Shown: piece after piece, positions 17,725 through 26,979 of the stretch
How the letters are laid out: each line of letters opens with the position of its first letter
Position numbering within the stretch: position 1 is the stretch's first letter
Assembly: GCF_023156235.1 (NCBI RefSeq)
Contig: NZ_JAKZAI010000023.1
Location: 1 to 35,181 of the forward strand
Direction: 5' to 3'
DNA from: Marinobacter goseongensis
GTDB lineage: Bacteria > Pseudomonadota > Gammaproteobacteria > Pseudomonadales > Oleiphilaceae
DNA: 35,181 nucleotides
The notes under the pieces: generated by a model
The model's input: only the letters and a program-made list of their open reading frames with translations
Told to the model about the DNA's origin: nothing
Databases searched by the model: none
Position numbers and translations under genes: made by a program

Positions 17725-19062
17725 ATGTCCGGTTCTCACCGTTTCGCAGTACGGGCGCTTACGCTTGCCATCGCCACCTCCTCAGCAGGACTTGCAACCA
17801 CCGCCTCAGCCAGCATGGGCAACCTCGGCACCGCCTACGGCGTGATGCCTGTGGACGTCGCCACGGCACAGGCACTGTCCATGTTTAACGACCAGGTTTC
17901 TGTCACCTATTACAACCCGTCCTATTTGACCGCAGATGAACGTGGGGAACTGACAGGCGGCATTCTGCACTCTGAACAGGAGCTGCGCTCCAGTCGTTCG
18001 GATGCCGATGGTGACATCGTCTCAGATTCACCCAGTCAAAACCTGCTGCTCGGTTTGAAAACCAACCTTGGCTCCCTCACGCGATTCGATCACCCGATCT
18101 ACCTGGGTTTCATTGTCGGTGTCGAAAAGTATGGCAAGGAGCTGCTGGCATTTTCATCCGAGACCTCAGAAACCGGAGAATTCCTTAAGTATGGCAAGGA
18201 GCCGCTGTTTCTGAACGTGGGTGGTGCAACGCCGCTTTGGCGGGGCATCTCTGTTGGTTTCTCTGCGCGGGTAACACTTGAAGCTGTGGCGCAGCTGGAC
18301 GCCGTCTCTACGCTGGGCGGCGAAACCACCCGCGAGCGACTTTCCGTCAATGCTGAGCCCTCGCTGAAGTCCATTCTCGGCACTACCATCAAGTGGGGCG
18401 AAACTTTCTGCCCCGACAGCAGCTGCTTCCTGGACGGCTGGGAATCCGCTCTCAGCTACCGCACCAAGTCAGCAGCATCCACTTCTGTTAACTCCAATAT
18501 CATCGTCACCCAGACCATTCCGGATCCCGGTCTGAGCCTGGCAGTGGCCACGATTGACTCTTTCCAGCCGGAAACCTTCTCCTTCGGCACTCAATACCGT
18601 GGTGACGGCTGGCGTATTGGTGGCAGCATTGAGCAACAGAACTGGTCGGAACTGGAAGACGAATTCAGCCGCGACACCATTCGCGACCAGCAAAGTGTCA
18701 GCGCCGCTGCCCGCATCCGCTTTGATGACGTGCTGATACCCCGGATTGGCGCAGAATACGAGTTCGGCCAGCATTTCGCATTGCGTGGCGGTGTGGCCTA
18801 TGAGGAATCTCCGCTCAAAACTACCCGCAACCCTGAGCTGAACTACCTGGACACGGACAAAATTGTGGTCGGCCTGGGCCTCAGCGCCACCTATAGCCGC
18901 ACACGTCTGCTGGCCTATCCGGTTCGCCTGGACCTTGGCTATCAGTACCAGCAACTGCAAGAGCGGGATTTCACCATCGTCGACTTTGACGGCAACGAGC
19001 AGCAGGCGACAGCCGACGGCGACATCCACGTCGTCAGTGGTTCGATCACCCTGAAGTTCTGA
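17725..19062 (+). CDS. FadL-family outer-membrane transport protein (AupA-like)
   Basis: A 445-residue outer-membrane beta-barrel protein. A signal peptide ends near TTASAS (residue 30). The N-terminal part has the FadL hatch pattern ...FNDQVSVTYYNPSYLTADERGEL, and the C-terminal part has paired beta strands with NPELNYLDTDKIVVGLGLSATY and ends in phenylalanine (SITLKF), as barrel proteins do. FadL relatives carry fatty acids, hydrocarbons or other hydrophobic molecules across the outer membrane. AGGAG lies 8 bases before the ATG. The lipoprotein gene at 19076 begins 13 bases after its stop, so the two form an operon. The pairing of a FadL-type porin with a lipoprotein recalls the aupA-aupB alkane-uptake genes reported from Marinobacter; orthology is not proven here. 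Confidence 0.82.
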   Translation: MSGSHRFAVRALTLAIATSSAGLATTASASMGNLGTAYGVMPVDVATAQALSMFNDQVSVTYYNPSYLTADERGELTGGILHSEQELRSSRSDADGDIVSDSPSQNLLLGLKTNLGSLTRFDHPIYLGFIVGVEKYGKELLAFSSETSETGEFLKYGKEPLFLNVGGATPLWRGISVGFSARVTLEAVAQLDAVSTLGGETTRERLSVNAEPSLKSILGTTIKWGETFCPDSSCFLDGWESALSYRTKSAASTSVNSNIIVTQTIPDPGLSLAVATIDSFQPETFSFGTQYRGDGWRIGGSIEQQNWSELEDEFSRDTIRDQQSVSAAARIRFDDVLIPRIGAEYEFGQHFALRGGVAYEESPLKTTRNPELNYLDTDKIVVGLGLSATYSRTRLLAYPVRLDLGYQYQQLQERDFTIVDFDGNEQQATADGDIHVVSGSITLKF

Positions 19063-19075
19063 GGAGAGGCTTGCC

Positions 19076-22000
19076 ATGAACTACAAAAATACACTGGCAC
19101 TGTTACCCGCAGCCATCCTCGCCGCCTGTGGCGGCGGGGATGGACAGGAAATCAACGAGCCACGCACTCAGGGCTCAGTGGTCTACTCCTATCCGGCGGA
19201 TGGTCAGCGTGAAGTCAGCCCAAAGGCCGACCTCGTGCTGCGCTTTTCCCACGCCGTGTCCGATGACGACCTGACGGGCAAGATCCGCGTGACCGCGGGC
19301 GAAACCGCGGTGCCGTTCACCGTTGAAGGTGTCGACGGCAACCGCAGCCTCAAACTGTCGCCCCAGAGTGAGCTCGAACCCGGCACCGAGTACAACATCG
19401 AGTTTGCCGAGGGTCTGCTCGCCGAGGGCAACCGTATTATCGGCACGCCCAACGCGGAGGGGCCTGAGGGCATCCAGTTCTCCACCCGCGGCGGGCTGAC
19501 CGGTATTGCCGGTCTGGACAACACCGATGAGAGCTTCAAGGTCGCCGAGATGATTCCGGCGCCCGACGCCGTGTTCCGTCCGATGGACATTTCCACATTC
19601 CGGCTTCGTCTCACTCACCCGGTTCATCCGGAATGGAAAGAACGGGGCGGCGTGATTGAAATCACCGACAGCAACGGCGAAACGGTGCCAGCGATTGTTC
19701 TGGTTAAGGGTCGACTGGTCACGATCGATCCCTGCGTTCCGGGCACACCGGAACTCTGCGGTCGGGACGACGACTTCCTGACTCCCGGCGAAACTTACAC
19801 CGTCTCTGTGCGCAACCTGCCCGGCATCAACGGTGGCGTCGTGGAAAGCTTCAGTCAGCAAATTACGCCCCGCGACACCGGCCCCCGAGTGGTTCTGTTC
19901 CAGGAAGTCATTGATTCCGGCCTGAACGCAGGCGACACCACCCAGGAAGCCAGCAAATCCAAACTGAACGGGCAGGTGGTCAACGGCATTGTCCTCAACT
20001 CCGTACTGCAGGGTACGACGGACACCTCGCAACAAACCGGCGGGCTGTTCGCGGAATTGGCGTTTGCGCCGGGCTTCGAGGCGGACGAACCACTTCCGCT
20101 GCGCGTGCCGAAAGGCAGCTTGCTGAGCAGTAGCAATCTGGCGGTCCGCGTTAATGGCCTGGTGCCGATCATTGACGAGGCCACCGGCGGCATTCAGCAG
20201 ACCGGCGACATCAAGGTCATTATGATCTCCGATGCCACCGGTTATCTTTCGCCCAACCCGTACACCGATGACCAGAGCGCGCCGCGCCACGTTCGTCTGT
20301 TCATGGACGTCTCCATGAACACCGAGGCGGCCCAGCCAAACGCATCGCTGTCTCAGGACCTCCTCGGCGTTGAGCTGACGGGTATTGCCCTGGTGGAAGA
20401 CGGTGTTCTGACCATCGATGCCATCGGCATCGTGGAGCCCAATCTGCTGGGACAGGAGCTGACGGACTCCACCATTGCCTTCCGGATTCAGGCGGACACA
20501 GACGCCACGTCACAGCTCGACGCTGCCGACCAGCGCGACGATGAACTGGAAGACCTGACCGGCCCGAGACTGGTGAGCTGGGTGCCCGGCCCCTTGGATG
20601 CCTTCCCGCCGACACGGCAGGACATGCAGCGCCCGGGTGACCCGGTAGTCCTCAACTTTGACGAGCCCCTCGACCATGACTCGGTGCCAGGAAGCGTCAC
20701 ACTCTCCACCAGCGAGGGTGATGTGGCCGGTCTCAAAACCAAAGTGGACGGTACCGTACTGGTCATCAACCCGACTGGTGGTCTCGAGCACGGCGTGGAC
20801 TACACTGTGAACATCAACGGTGTATCCGATACCTCGGGTAACGCAGCCAACGTGCCGGCCCTGACGTTCCGATTGCCGGACATCGGCGCGGAAAACGAAG
20901 TGACGCAACGCTCGCCCGTTGCATTAACTACCTTCCCCGGTTATCCCTGCTATGTTGACCAGACCGATACGCCTGTCGATCTGAATGCAGGCACCCACGG
21001 CCAGTGTGCAGACGCAGCGCCCGAAGGCCCTCTGGGCCAGGTGTTGCCGCTTTCAACCGTGCCGAAAGACCGCCCTATTGTTGTGGTCTTCTCCCAGTCC
21101 ATGAATCTCGACTCCATACGGCTTGATGAGACGTTTACCGTCGAAAAGGTGGACCCCAGTGGTGCAGTGGAAAGCACGGTCAGTGGCCGCCTGGAGAAGA
21201 ACAATCAACGCATTCGCTTCTTCCCGGATGAGCCCTGGGAGATTGACGGGTTCTATCGCTACACCATGAGTTCCATGGCCGGCGGTGAGTGCACGAACGG
21301 GGCTTCTGACAACTTCATCTGCGGCGAAAACGGCCTGGCGTTCAAGACAGACCTGCTGATCGACCCGGAGAGTGTGGGCGGACCAGACATGCAGATCTAT
21401 TTCCGCGGGGTGGAATCCACCAGCATGGTGTTCACGCCGCTGCGGAACCTGCCTGTCAGGGACACCAACTCCAACTACGTGGTTGACTGTCCAACACTTG
21501 GTGGTACCGACTGCTTGGAGCCCTTTAATCACCCATCAGACGGCGAAGCTGAGTTCTTGCCCTCCGAAAATGCTGCCAAACTGCAGGTGGTTAACCAAGA
21601 GGCAACTATATTGGGCCTGCCCGGCTTGATTCGGGCCAGCGTCGGCTGCCCCGCTCGCGAATCTTGCCCCGAAAACAAGTTCATCTACCAAACCTACGGG
21701 CTCAACGTTGAAGTGGTCGGCCCTGAACTTGATGCCAATGGCAACGAGATCGGCGTAAGGATCCTGCTTTACCCCACTATGCTGCCGACAACATCCGCCA
21801 GTGTGTTCCTGACGGGTTTTGGCGCACAGGTCACAGGTCCCCAGGTCCTGCGTATGACTTATTCCGAGCCGACCGAGGACAATCCACTGGGCCTTGTCGA
21901 AGGCGTAATTTTCGAGGGCGAGAATGGCCCCCGATTCCGGACCACAACCGAACTGAGCCTGGATGCGCCAAATCTGGCGTTACCGGACGGTGGCATTTTG

Positions 22001-22291
22001 CTGGAGCACAATCTGTATAGCCTGAGGTTGCCGCTGAATCTCGAGGGCCCGATCACATTCTTCGATGATGGACGCATGCAGATTGAGCAGAGAAACCTCA
22101 ACCAAGCGGCGCTGTCTGTTGAGGTCTCGGTCGCTGTGCCGGTTGTCAGCACCATCACCGAGCTCCTTGCAAACCTGCTCAGCGGAGGAGACAGTGATGC
22201 GGTGATCAATATTCCACTGATCATCCCTGCAGGAGGCGTCTACCTCAACTTCATCTCCAACCCGATCAAGGAGATCCCGGAGCAGTACTAA
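19076..22291 (+). CDS. Large Ig-like-repeat lipoprotein, copy 2 (AupB-like by position)
   Basis: A 1,071-residue lipoprotein whose signal peptide ends in lipobox L15-A16-A17-C18 (ILAAC, then GGGDGQ). It repeats the architecture of the protein at 14243: SYPADGQREVSPKADLVLRFS at the first Ig-like segment, further segments near residues 165-275, 505-605 and 655-760, VALTTFPGYPC with a downstream HGQC, GCPARESCPENKFIY, and ITFFDDGRMQIEQRNLN near the C-terminus. Cysteine pairs are conserved between the two copies and suggest disulfides. It is translated directly after the porin (AGGAGAGG in the 13-base gap), so it is probably the porin's partner. Which membrane holds it cannot be told from the +2/+3 glycines alone. 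Confidence 0.85.
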   Translation: MNYKNTLALLPAAILAACGGGDGQEINEPRTQGSVVYSYPADGQREVSPKADLVLRFSHAVSDDDLTGKIRVTAGETAVPFTVEGVDGNRSLKLSPQSELEPGTEYNIEFAEGLLAEGNRIIGTPNAEGPEGIQFSTRGGLTGIAGLDNTDESFKVAEMIPAPDAVFRPMDISTFRLRLTHPVHPEWKERGGVIEITDSNGETVPAIVLVKGRLVTIDPCVPGTPELCGRDDDFLTPGETYTVSVRNLPGINGGVVESFSQQITPRDTGPRVVLFQEVIDSGLNAGDTTQEASKSKLNGQVVNGIVLNSVLQGTTDTSQQTGGLFAELAFAPGFEADEPLPLRVPKGSLLSSSNLAVRVNGLVPIIDEATGGIQQTGDIKVIMISDATGYLSPNPYTDDQSAPRHVRLFMDVSMNTEAAQPNASLSQDLLGVELTGIALVEDGVLTIDAIGIVEPNLLGQELTDSTIAFRIQADTDATSQLDAADQRDDELEDLTGPRLVSWVPGPLDAFPPTRQDMQRPGDPVVLNFDEPLDHDSVPGSVTLSTSEGDVAGLKTKVDGTVLVINPTGGLEHGVDYTVNINGVSDTSGNAANVPALTFRLPDIGAENEVTQRSPVALTTFPGYPCYVDQTDTPVDLNAGTHGQCADAAPEGPLGQVLPLSTVPKDRPIVVVFSQSMNLDSIRLDETFTVEKVDPSGAVESTVSGRLEKNNQRIRFFPDEPWEIDGFYRYTMSSMAGGECTNGASDNFICGENGLAFKTDLLIDPESVGGPDMQIYFRGVESTSMVFTPLRNLPVRDTNSNYVVDCPTLGGTDCLEPFNHPSDGEAEFLPSENAAKLQVVNQEATILGLPGLIRASVGCPARESCPENKFIYQTYGLNVEVVGPELDANGNEIGVRILLYPTMLPTTSASVFLTGFGAQVTGPQVLRMTYSEPTEDNPLGLVEGVIFEGENGPRFRTTTELSLDAPNLALPDGGILLEHNLYSLRLPLNLEGPITFFDDGRMQIEQRNLNQAALSVEVSVAVPVVSTITELLANLLSGGDSDAVINIPLIIPAGGVYLNFISNPIKEIPEQY

Positions 22292-22315
22292 TCCCGCGGA
22301 CCTCACCCGCACTTC

Positions 22316-22341
22316 AGGCCAGCCTTCGGGCTGGCCTTTTT
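22316..22341 (+). terminator. Intrinsic terminator of the porin-lipoprotein operon
   Basis: AGGCCAGCC (22316-22324) and GGCTGGCCT form a perfect 9-bp stem with a TTCG tetraloop, then TTTTT; 25 bases past the lipoprotein stop. Confidence 0.93.
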
Positions 22342-22495
22342 CGTGGGGTTTCTTCCCGTTCGGACTTTTCCCCTCGGCAGCATTTCCTGCTAATCTGGTT
22401 GCCTGTTGAAACCAACTCCTGAATTCCGGAACCCCGCACCCGCTGGCCTGTGCTTATAACAGTCAGACAACAAAAATCACCTGGAGAGCGAAACC

Positions 22496-24802
22496 ATGGA
22501 AAACGGCACCCACTATCGTACCTGCCACCTCTGCGAAGCCATGTGCGGCGTTGCCATCGAGGTTCAGGACGGGCACATCACCTCGATCAAAGGCGATGAG
22601 GAGGATCCGTTAAGCCATGGGCATATCTGCCCCAAAGCCGTGGCCCTGCAGGACTTGCACGAAGATCCGGATCGCCTGAAAAAACCGGTTCGCCGCACCG
22701 CCAGCGGCTGGCAGGAAATGGAGTGGGACGAGGCCTTCGATCTGGTGGCCGACCGCCTGCACCGGGTGCGCAAGGAACATGGCCGCAACAGCATTGGCGT
22801 GTACCTGGGCAACCCCAATGTGCACAACCACGGCTCGCTGATTGCCACCATGCCGTTTCTGCGGGCCATCGGCAGTCAGAACCGGTTCTCCGCCACCTCC
22901 AACGATCAGCTGCCCCACATGTTGGCCAGCCTCGACATGTTCGGGCACCAGATCCTGTTCCCGATCCCGGACATCGACCGCACCGACCTGTTCATCTGCA
23001 TTGGCGCCAATCCGATGGCCTCCAATGGCAGCCTGATGACGGTGCCGGACGTGCGCGGCCGGCTGAAAGCCTTGAAAAGCCGTGGCGGCAAGATGGTCGT
23101 GGTGGATCCGCGGCGCACCGAAACCGGCAAGCTGGCGGACGAGTTCCACTTCATCCGCCCGGGCACCGATGCCCTGTTGCTGATGGCCATGGTGCATACC
23201 CTGTTTGATGAAAACCTGGTGAACCTGGGCCATGCGGAACACTGGACCAAGGATGTGGATCTGCTGCGCCTGGCTTCCCTGGCCTTTACGCCGGAAGCGG
23301 TCAGCGAACACACCGGCCTGGGTGCCGACGACATTCGGGAACTGGCGCGCCAGCTCGCCAACACCCGCAAAGCCGCTCTGTATACCCGCATGGGGACCAG
23401 CACCCAGGCGTTCGGTGGCGTTGCGACCTGGCTGGCCTATTGCCTGAACATTCTCACCGGCAAGCTCGATGCCACCGGCGGCATGATGTTCACCCAGCCG
23501 GCCATCGATCTGATCGCCCTGGGCGGCCTGTCGGGCCAGCAGGGGCATTTCGGTAACCGCTTCAGCCGGGTAAAAAAGCTGCCGGAATTTGCCGGTGAGT
23601 ACCCGGCCAGTACCATGGCCGACGAAATGCTCACTCCGGGCGAGGGCCAGATCAAGGCGTTCGTGACCGTGGCCGGTAACCCGGTGCTGTCCAACCCCAA
23701 TGGCGGGCGATTGGATCAGGCGCTGGAGGGCATGGACTTCATGGTCTCGGTGGATTACTACCTGAACGAGACCACCCGCCATGCCGATGTAATCCTGCCA
23801 CCGACCGCGGCGCTTGAGCGTAGCCATTACGACCTGATTTTCAGCATGTTCGCGGTGCGCAACGTTGCCAAATACAGCGATGCCCTGTTCGATGCCGGCA
23901 AGGATACCCGCCATGACTGGCAAATCCTGCTGGAGCTGGCGCACCGTCTGGAGAGAAACCGCAAGGGCGGTCGACTGCCGCTGCGCGCGGAGCTGGGCTG
24001 GCGGGCATTCAAGCAGATCGGGCCCGACACTCTTCTGGATCTGTTGCTGCGCTCCGGCCCTTACGGCGCGGATATCGGGCCGGCTCGCGGCCTGGTGCAA
24101 CCGGCCATCGATCTGGTGATGGACATCCTGCCCAAGCGTCATCCGTTGCAGGGGTTGGCCAAACTCAGCCCGCTGAACCGCCATTGGCAGGACCTGCCCA
24201 AAGGGCTGTCACTGAGGGCACTGCGCGACAATCCCAGCGGTGTGGATCTCGGCGCCCTGCGCCCCTGCATGCCGGAACGCCTGTTTACCCGGGATGGCAA
24301 GGTCAACCTGGCACCACGGCGCTATCTGCAGGATCTGGATCGCCTGCACGCCCTGCTGGCCAGCCCGGTCAGCAAGGACTTGCTGATGATTGGCCGTCGT
24401 CACGTGCGCAGCAACAATTCCTGGATGCACAACAGCCAGCGACTGGTGAAAGGCAAGGACCGCTGCACTCTGATGATTCATCCGAAAGATGCCGCCCGCT
24501 GTGGCCTGCAGGCCGGGGACTCGGCGGAGGTCACCTCCCAGGCGCCAGAGGTCAAAGGAAACATTGTACTGACGGTGGAGATTACCGAAGACATCATGCC
24601 GGGGGTGGTCTCGGTGCCCCATGGGTGGGGTCACCACCGCGAAGGCACTGGCCAGACCGTGGCCGCCGCCCATGCGGGCGCCAGTATCAATGATGTGCTC
24701 AGCGACCAACAGACTGATCCGCTGGTGGGTACCTCCGTACTCAATGGACAGAAAGTGAAGGTTAAGGTCTGGCGTGCGGAACGTCAGCGTAAACGCGCCT
24801 GA
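22496..24802 (+). CDS. Molybdopterin-dependent oxidoreductase, DMSO reductase superfamily
   Basis: A 768-residue catalytic-type subunit binding a 4Fe-4S cluster through C10, C13, C17 and C45 (TCHLCEAMC...HICPK) and bis-MGD molybdenum cofactor. Visible superfamily segments are VYLGNPNVHNHG, FICIGANPMASNG, VVVDPRRTETGKLAD, HFIRPGTDALLL, and the C-terminal cofactor cap with MIGRRHVRSNNSWMHNS and the VPHGWGHHREG loop. There is no twin-arginine signal, so it is cytoplasmic. No cysteine or in-frame TGA codon lies where formate dehydrogenases place their Cys/Sec ligand; the segment reads FSATSNDQLP (131-140). No electron-transfer subunit or cofactor-synthesis gene is adjacent. The substrate is unknown. 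GGAGAG precedes the ATG; a terminator separates it from the lipoprotein operon. Confidence 0.88.
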   Translation: MENGTHYRTCHLCEAMCGVAIEVQDGHITSIKGDEEDPLSHGHICPKAVALQDLHEDPDRLKKPVRRTASGWQEMEWDEAFDLVADRLHRVRKEHGRNSIGVYLGNPNVHNHGSLIATMPFLRAIGSQNRFSATSNDQLPHMLASLDMFGHQILFPIPDIDRTDLFICIGANPMASNGSLMTVPDVRGRLKALKSRGGKMVVVDPRRTETGKLADEFHFIRPGTDALLLMAMVHTLFDENLVNLGHAEHWTKDVDLLRLASLAFTPEAVSEHTGLGADDIRELARQLANTRKAALYTRMGTSTQAFGGVATWLAYCLNILTGKLDATGGMMFTQPAIDLIALGGLSGQQGHFGNRFSRVKKLPEFAGEYPASTMADEMLTPGEGQIKAFVTVAGNPVLSNPNGGRLDQALEGMDFMVSVDYYLNETTRHADVILPPTAALERSHYDLIFSMFAVRNVAKYSDALFDAGKDTRHDWQILLELAHRLERNRKGGRLPLRAELGWRAFKQIGPDTLLDLLLRSGPYGADIGPARGLVQPAIDLVMDILPKRHPLQGLAKLSPLNRHWQDLPKGLSLRALRDNPSGVDLGALRPCMPERLFTRDGKVNLAPRRYLQDLDRLHALLASPVSKDLLMIGRRHVRSNNSWMHNSQRLVKGKDRCTLMIHPKDAARCGLQAGDSAEVTSQAPEVKGNIVLTVEITEDIMPGVVSVPHGWGHHREGTGQTVAAAHAGASINDVLSDQQTDPLVGTSVLNGQKVKVKVWRAERQRKRA

Positions 24803-24819
24803 CGCAAAAGGAGTTACCC

Positions 24820-25275
24820 ATGCCCCTGTGGCTGCAATGGACACTGATCATCGCGGGTCTGCTGGCAATCGCGACCCTGATTGCCTTCATTGTGCGCCAG
24901 AGCCGGCTGCTCAGCCTGAGCCGGCGGCGGGATGACAAGAACCGTGCGTTCCGCGAAAAACGCAGACAATCCATGGTCGAGAGCATTCAGGTAATCGCCA
25001 TGGCGGTAGAAGAGGATCAGGTGGAGTACTCGGAGGCCTGCCTGCGCCTCAAGGGCCTGCTGGATCACGTGGCGCCGGAGCTGCTGGAGCGGTCACCTTA
25101 CCGTATCTTCCGGGAAATATCCGACCAGCTGCAGCACATGCCCACCCACCAGGCGCGACAGGCCACCGACACCCGCTTCATTGAAAAGATGGATCAGGAG
25201 CGGCTGGCCCTGGAAAAACAGCATGCGGACACCATCCGCCGCGCCGCCACCGCGCTCCGACAGCACGCCTTCTGA
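24820..25275 (+). CDS. DUF2489 family membrane-anchored protein
   Basis: A 151-residue protein with one N-terminal membrane helix (LIIAGLLAIATLIAFIV, about residues 9-25), a basic stretch (RLLSLSRRRDDKNRAFREKRR) that should face the cytoplasm, and a helical soluble part with ESIQVIAMAVEEDQVEYSEACLRLKGLLD. This pattern is that of DUF2489 proteins, whose function is not known. A strong AAAAGGAG site lies in the 17-base gap after the molybdoenzyme, so the two are cotranscribed. A functional link with the enzyme is possible but rests only on this spacing. Confidence 0.8.
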   Translation: MPLWLQWTLIIAGLLAIATLIAFIVRQSRLLSLSRRRDDKNRAFREKRRQSMVESIQVIAMAVEEDQVEYSEACLRLKGLLDHVAPELLERSPYRIFREISDQLQHMPTHQARQATDTRFIEKMDQERLALEKQHADTIRRAATALRQHAF

Positions 25276-25476
25276 GGAAGCGCCTGTTCACGAAGTGTCC
25301 AACTGGCTGTTTCCAGACCTGATTGTAATTTTTTGTAACAGAAAAGCCCGGGGATCGCGCCATTTAGTATTGGAAATCAACGCATTCCGATATGAAAAAA
25401 ATGTGACACGTTGATCAGGGTCATTCTGGCGGAAGGGTTGACTTTTATTTCCGACTTCATGAGCTAGATTTAAAGA

Positions 25477-25587
25477 CAAGGTGGCCCGAACCATTCTCTG
25501 CGGACACCTTGCGTTGTTTTCTCCTGAAAAGTTTGGACGACTCTGCAACAAGCGGGTGAGCTTGCCGGCCTAAGGGCCGGCTTTTTT
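25477..25587 (+). ncRNA. Candidate structured small RNA between DUF2489 and HDOD genes
   Basis: The 339-base gap 25276-25614 has no credible gene. Its left half is AT-rich and includes TTGACT (25438) and a CTAGATT (25464-25470) that resembles a sigma-S type -10. From about 25477 to the terminator at 25587 the sequence folds into three hairpins: CAAGGTG-N21-CACCTTG, TTTTC-TCCT-GAAAA, and the terminator. The middle loop TCCT is complementary to Shine-Dalgarno sequences, and GGA triplets occur twice. The spacing between TTGACT and the -10 (about 21) is too long for sigma-70, so the start is uncertain. Not a family I recognise. It could instead be the 3' leader of the molybdoenzyme operon. Confidence 0.4.
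25564..25587 (+). terminator. Intrinsic terminator, plus strand
   Basis: GCCGGCC (25564-25570) and GGCCGGC (25575-25581) form a perfect 7-bp stem with loop TAAG, followed by TTTTTT. No T-run follows on the minus strand, so it serves plus-strand transcripts (the candidate small RNA or the molybdoenzyme operon). Confidence 0.9.
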
Positions 25588-25614
25588 GCGGGTTCGGGTT
25601 GCGAAAACGTCGAA

Positions 25615-26979
25615 TCAGGAGGTCATCATGCCGGCCATGGCCATGATACTGGCCTTGTTATTGACCAGCTCGTCGAATTGCTCCTCCACTCTGGTCTTGT
25701 CCAGTCCCAGCGATGCGTAGAAGGCCGGCGATACCTCCTCGCCGGCGCCAATGGCCACACCCCGCGTGGCCAGCAACTGGCGCCCCAGCCACAGCAATTT
25801 GCCGTAGACGCTGTGAGGGCCATCGTAGCCGGGGTTCTTCTGGTAGCGGATGGCCAGGGTCACTTCGTCCGGCATCCCCCAGTTCTGCATCAGTTCCGCC
25901 GCAATCTGCTCACGGGTAATGCCGAGCAGGTAATGTTCGGTCACCGACGAGTCCATGCCGGGATTCACTTCCAGCGATCGGCACACCAGCGTGAAGTGTG
26001 GCGGAAAGACCTGGGCGAGCACCAGATAGCCGAAGTTGTGAAGCAGCCCGGCGAGATAGGCCAGGCCAAAGGCTGGGCGCTCAGTGCGGGGCATCATGCT
26101 GGCCAGAATACCGGCTGACTGGGCCTGCCAGATGGCTTGCTGCCAGTAATCCACATACCCCTCAGGGTGATCCTGAGGCTGTTTCAGGGCGCGCCCCAGC
26201 GCCAGCCCCATGGCCAGATTCATCACCAGATCAAAACCCAGCACGCGGGAAACCGCGTCGTGAACGGATTTGACCTGCCCCGCCGCGGCGTAAAAAGAGG
26301 ATGACGCCCAGCTGACCACCTGGGCGGCAAGGCTCGGATCACTCTCCACAATGTCCACCAGGTCGCCCATCACGGCGTTGGGATTGACCCGCAGATGAAT
26401 GATCCGCTGAGCCGTTTCCGGCAGGGGTGGCAGCTCCAGGGTATCTTCCAGCCGTTGCTGTATCCGCAGGCCGGTGAACTTCTTGATGGCTGAATGAAGC
26501 TGGTCCCGATCCCGTTCGGGACGATCCAGATTAACGCCAATGGTCTCCGGCACAACGGCAAAGGCAGCCCGCTCGGCATTGGCCGTTAACGCACGGAAAT
26601 CTGCAGCGGGCATGACCATGGCCAGATTTTGTGCGCCGAGCGACAGCGCCACGGCCTGCAGGCTGTCCACCCGCTCGTCCACCACGCTGGGCCAGCCGGT
26701 CAGTGACGGCAACGCCGGCAGCTCGGCCAGCCCGGCACGTTCCTGCGCTCGTACCTGATCACGGCGTTTCATGACCTGAAGATCCCGCCCCAGCTGCTGA
26801 TTGAGGGCATTGATATCAAGCAGATCATCCTGCCGGCAGACCGCCTGAAGGTTTCCCTGTTCGTCACTGAGCAACACCATTCTCAGCAGCTGGTCGTTAC
26901 GGGCCTGGCTGACATCCCGCAGAGACACCTCCCCCGCGGTTTCACCCAGTGCCTGCCGGACCACAACAGGTAATTCCAT
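25615..26979 (-). CDS. YbaK-like plus HDOD domain signalling protein
   Basis: A 454-residue two-domain protein. The N-terminal ~150 residues (LPVVVRQALGETAGEVSLRDVS ... LGAQNLAMVMPAADFRAL) resemble the YbaK/ProX tRNA-deacylase fold, probably as a non-catalytic or regulatory domain. The remainder is an HDOD domain (LPPLPETAQRIIHLRVNPNAVMGDLVDIVESDPSLAAQVVSWA, then GLLHNFGYLVLAQVF and ITREQIAAELM), a relative of HD phosphohydrolases usually lacking catalytic residues and used in signalling. GGAGAGG sits 4 bases before the ATG at 26979; the upstream in-frame extension is unlikely. It is monocistronic, with 128 bases to recG. Confidence 0.82.
   Translation of the reverse strand: MELPVVVRQALGETAGEVSLRDVSQARNDQLLRMVLLSDEQGNLQAVCRQDDLLDINALNQQLGRDLQVMKRRDQVRAQERAGLAELPALPSLTGWPSVVDERVDSLQAVALSLGAQNLAMVMPAADFRALTANAERAAFAVVPETIGVNLDRPERDRDQLHSAIKKFTGLRIQQRLEDTLELPPLPETAQRIIHLRVNPNAVMGDLVDIVESDPSLAAQVVSWASSSFYAAAGQVKSVHDAVSRVLGFDLVMNLAMGLALGRALKQPQDHPEGYVDYWQQAIWQAQSAGILASMMPRTERPAFGLAYLAGLLHNFGYLVLAQVFPPHFTLVCRSLEVNPGMDSSVTEHYLLGITREQIAAELMQNWGMPDEVTLAIRYQKNPGYDGPHSVYGKLLWLGRQLLATRGVAIGAGEEVSPAFYASLGLDKTRVEEQFDELVNNKASIMAMAGMMTS

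Noticed and set aside
22496..24802. Molybdoenzyme as a selenocysteine formate dehydrogenase
   Set aside because: No in-frame TGA and no cysteine in the segment where the metal ligand is expected.
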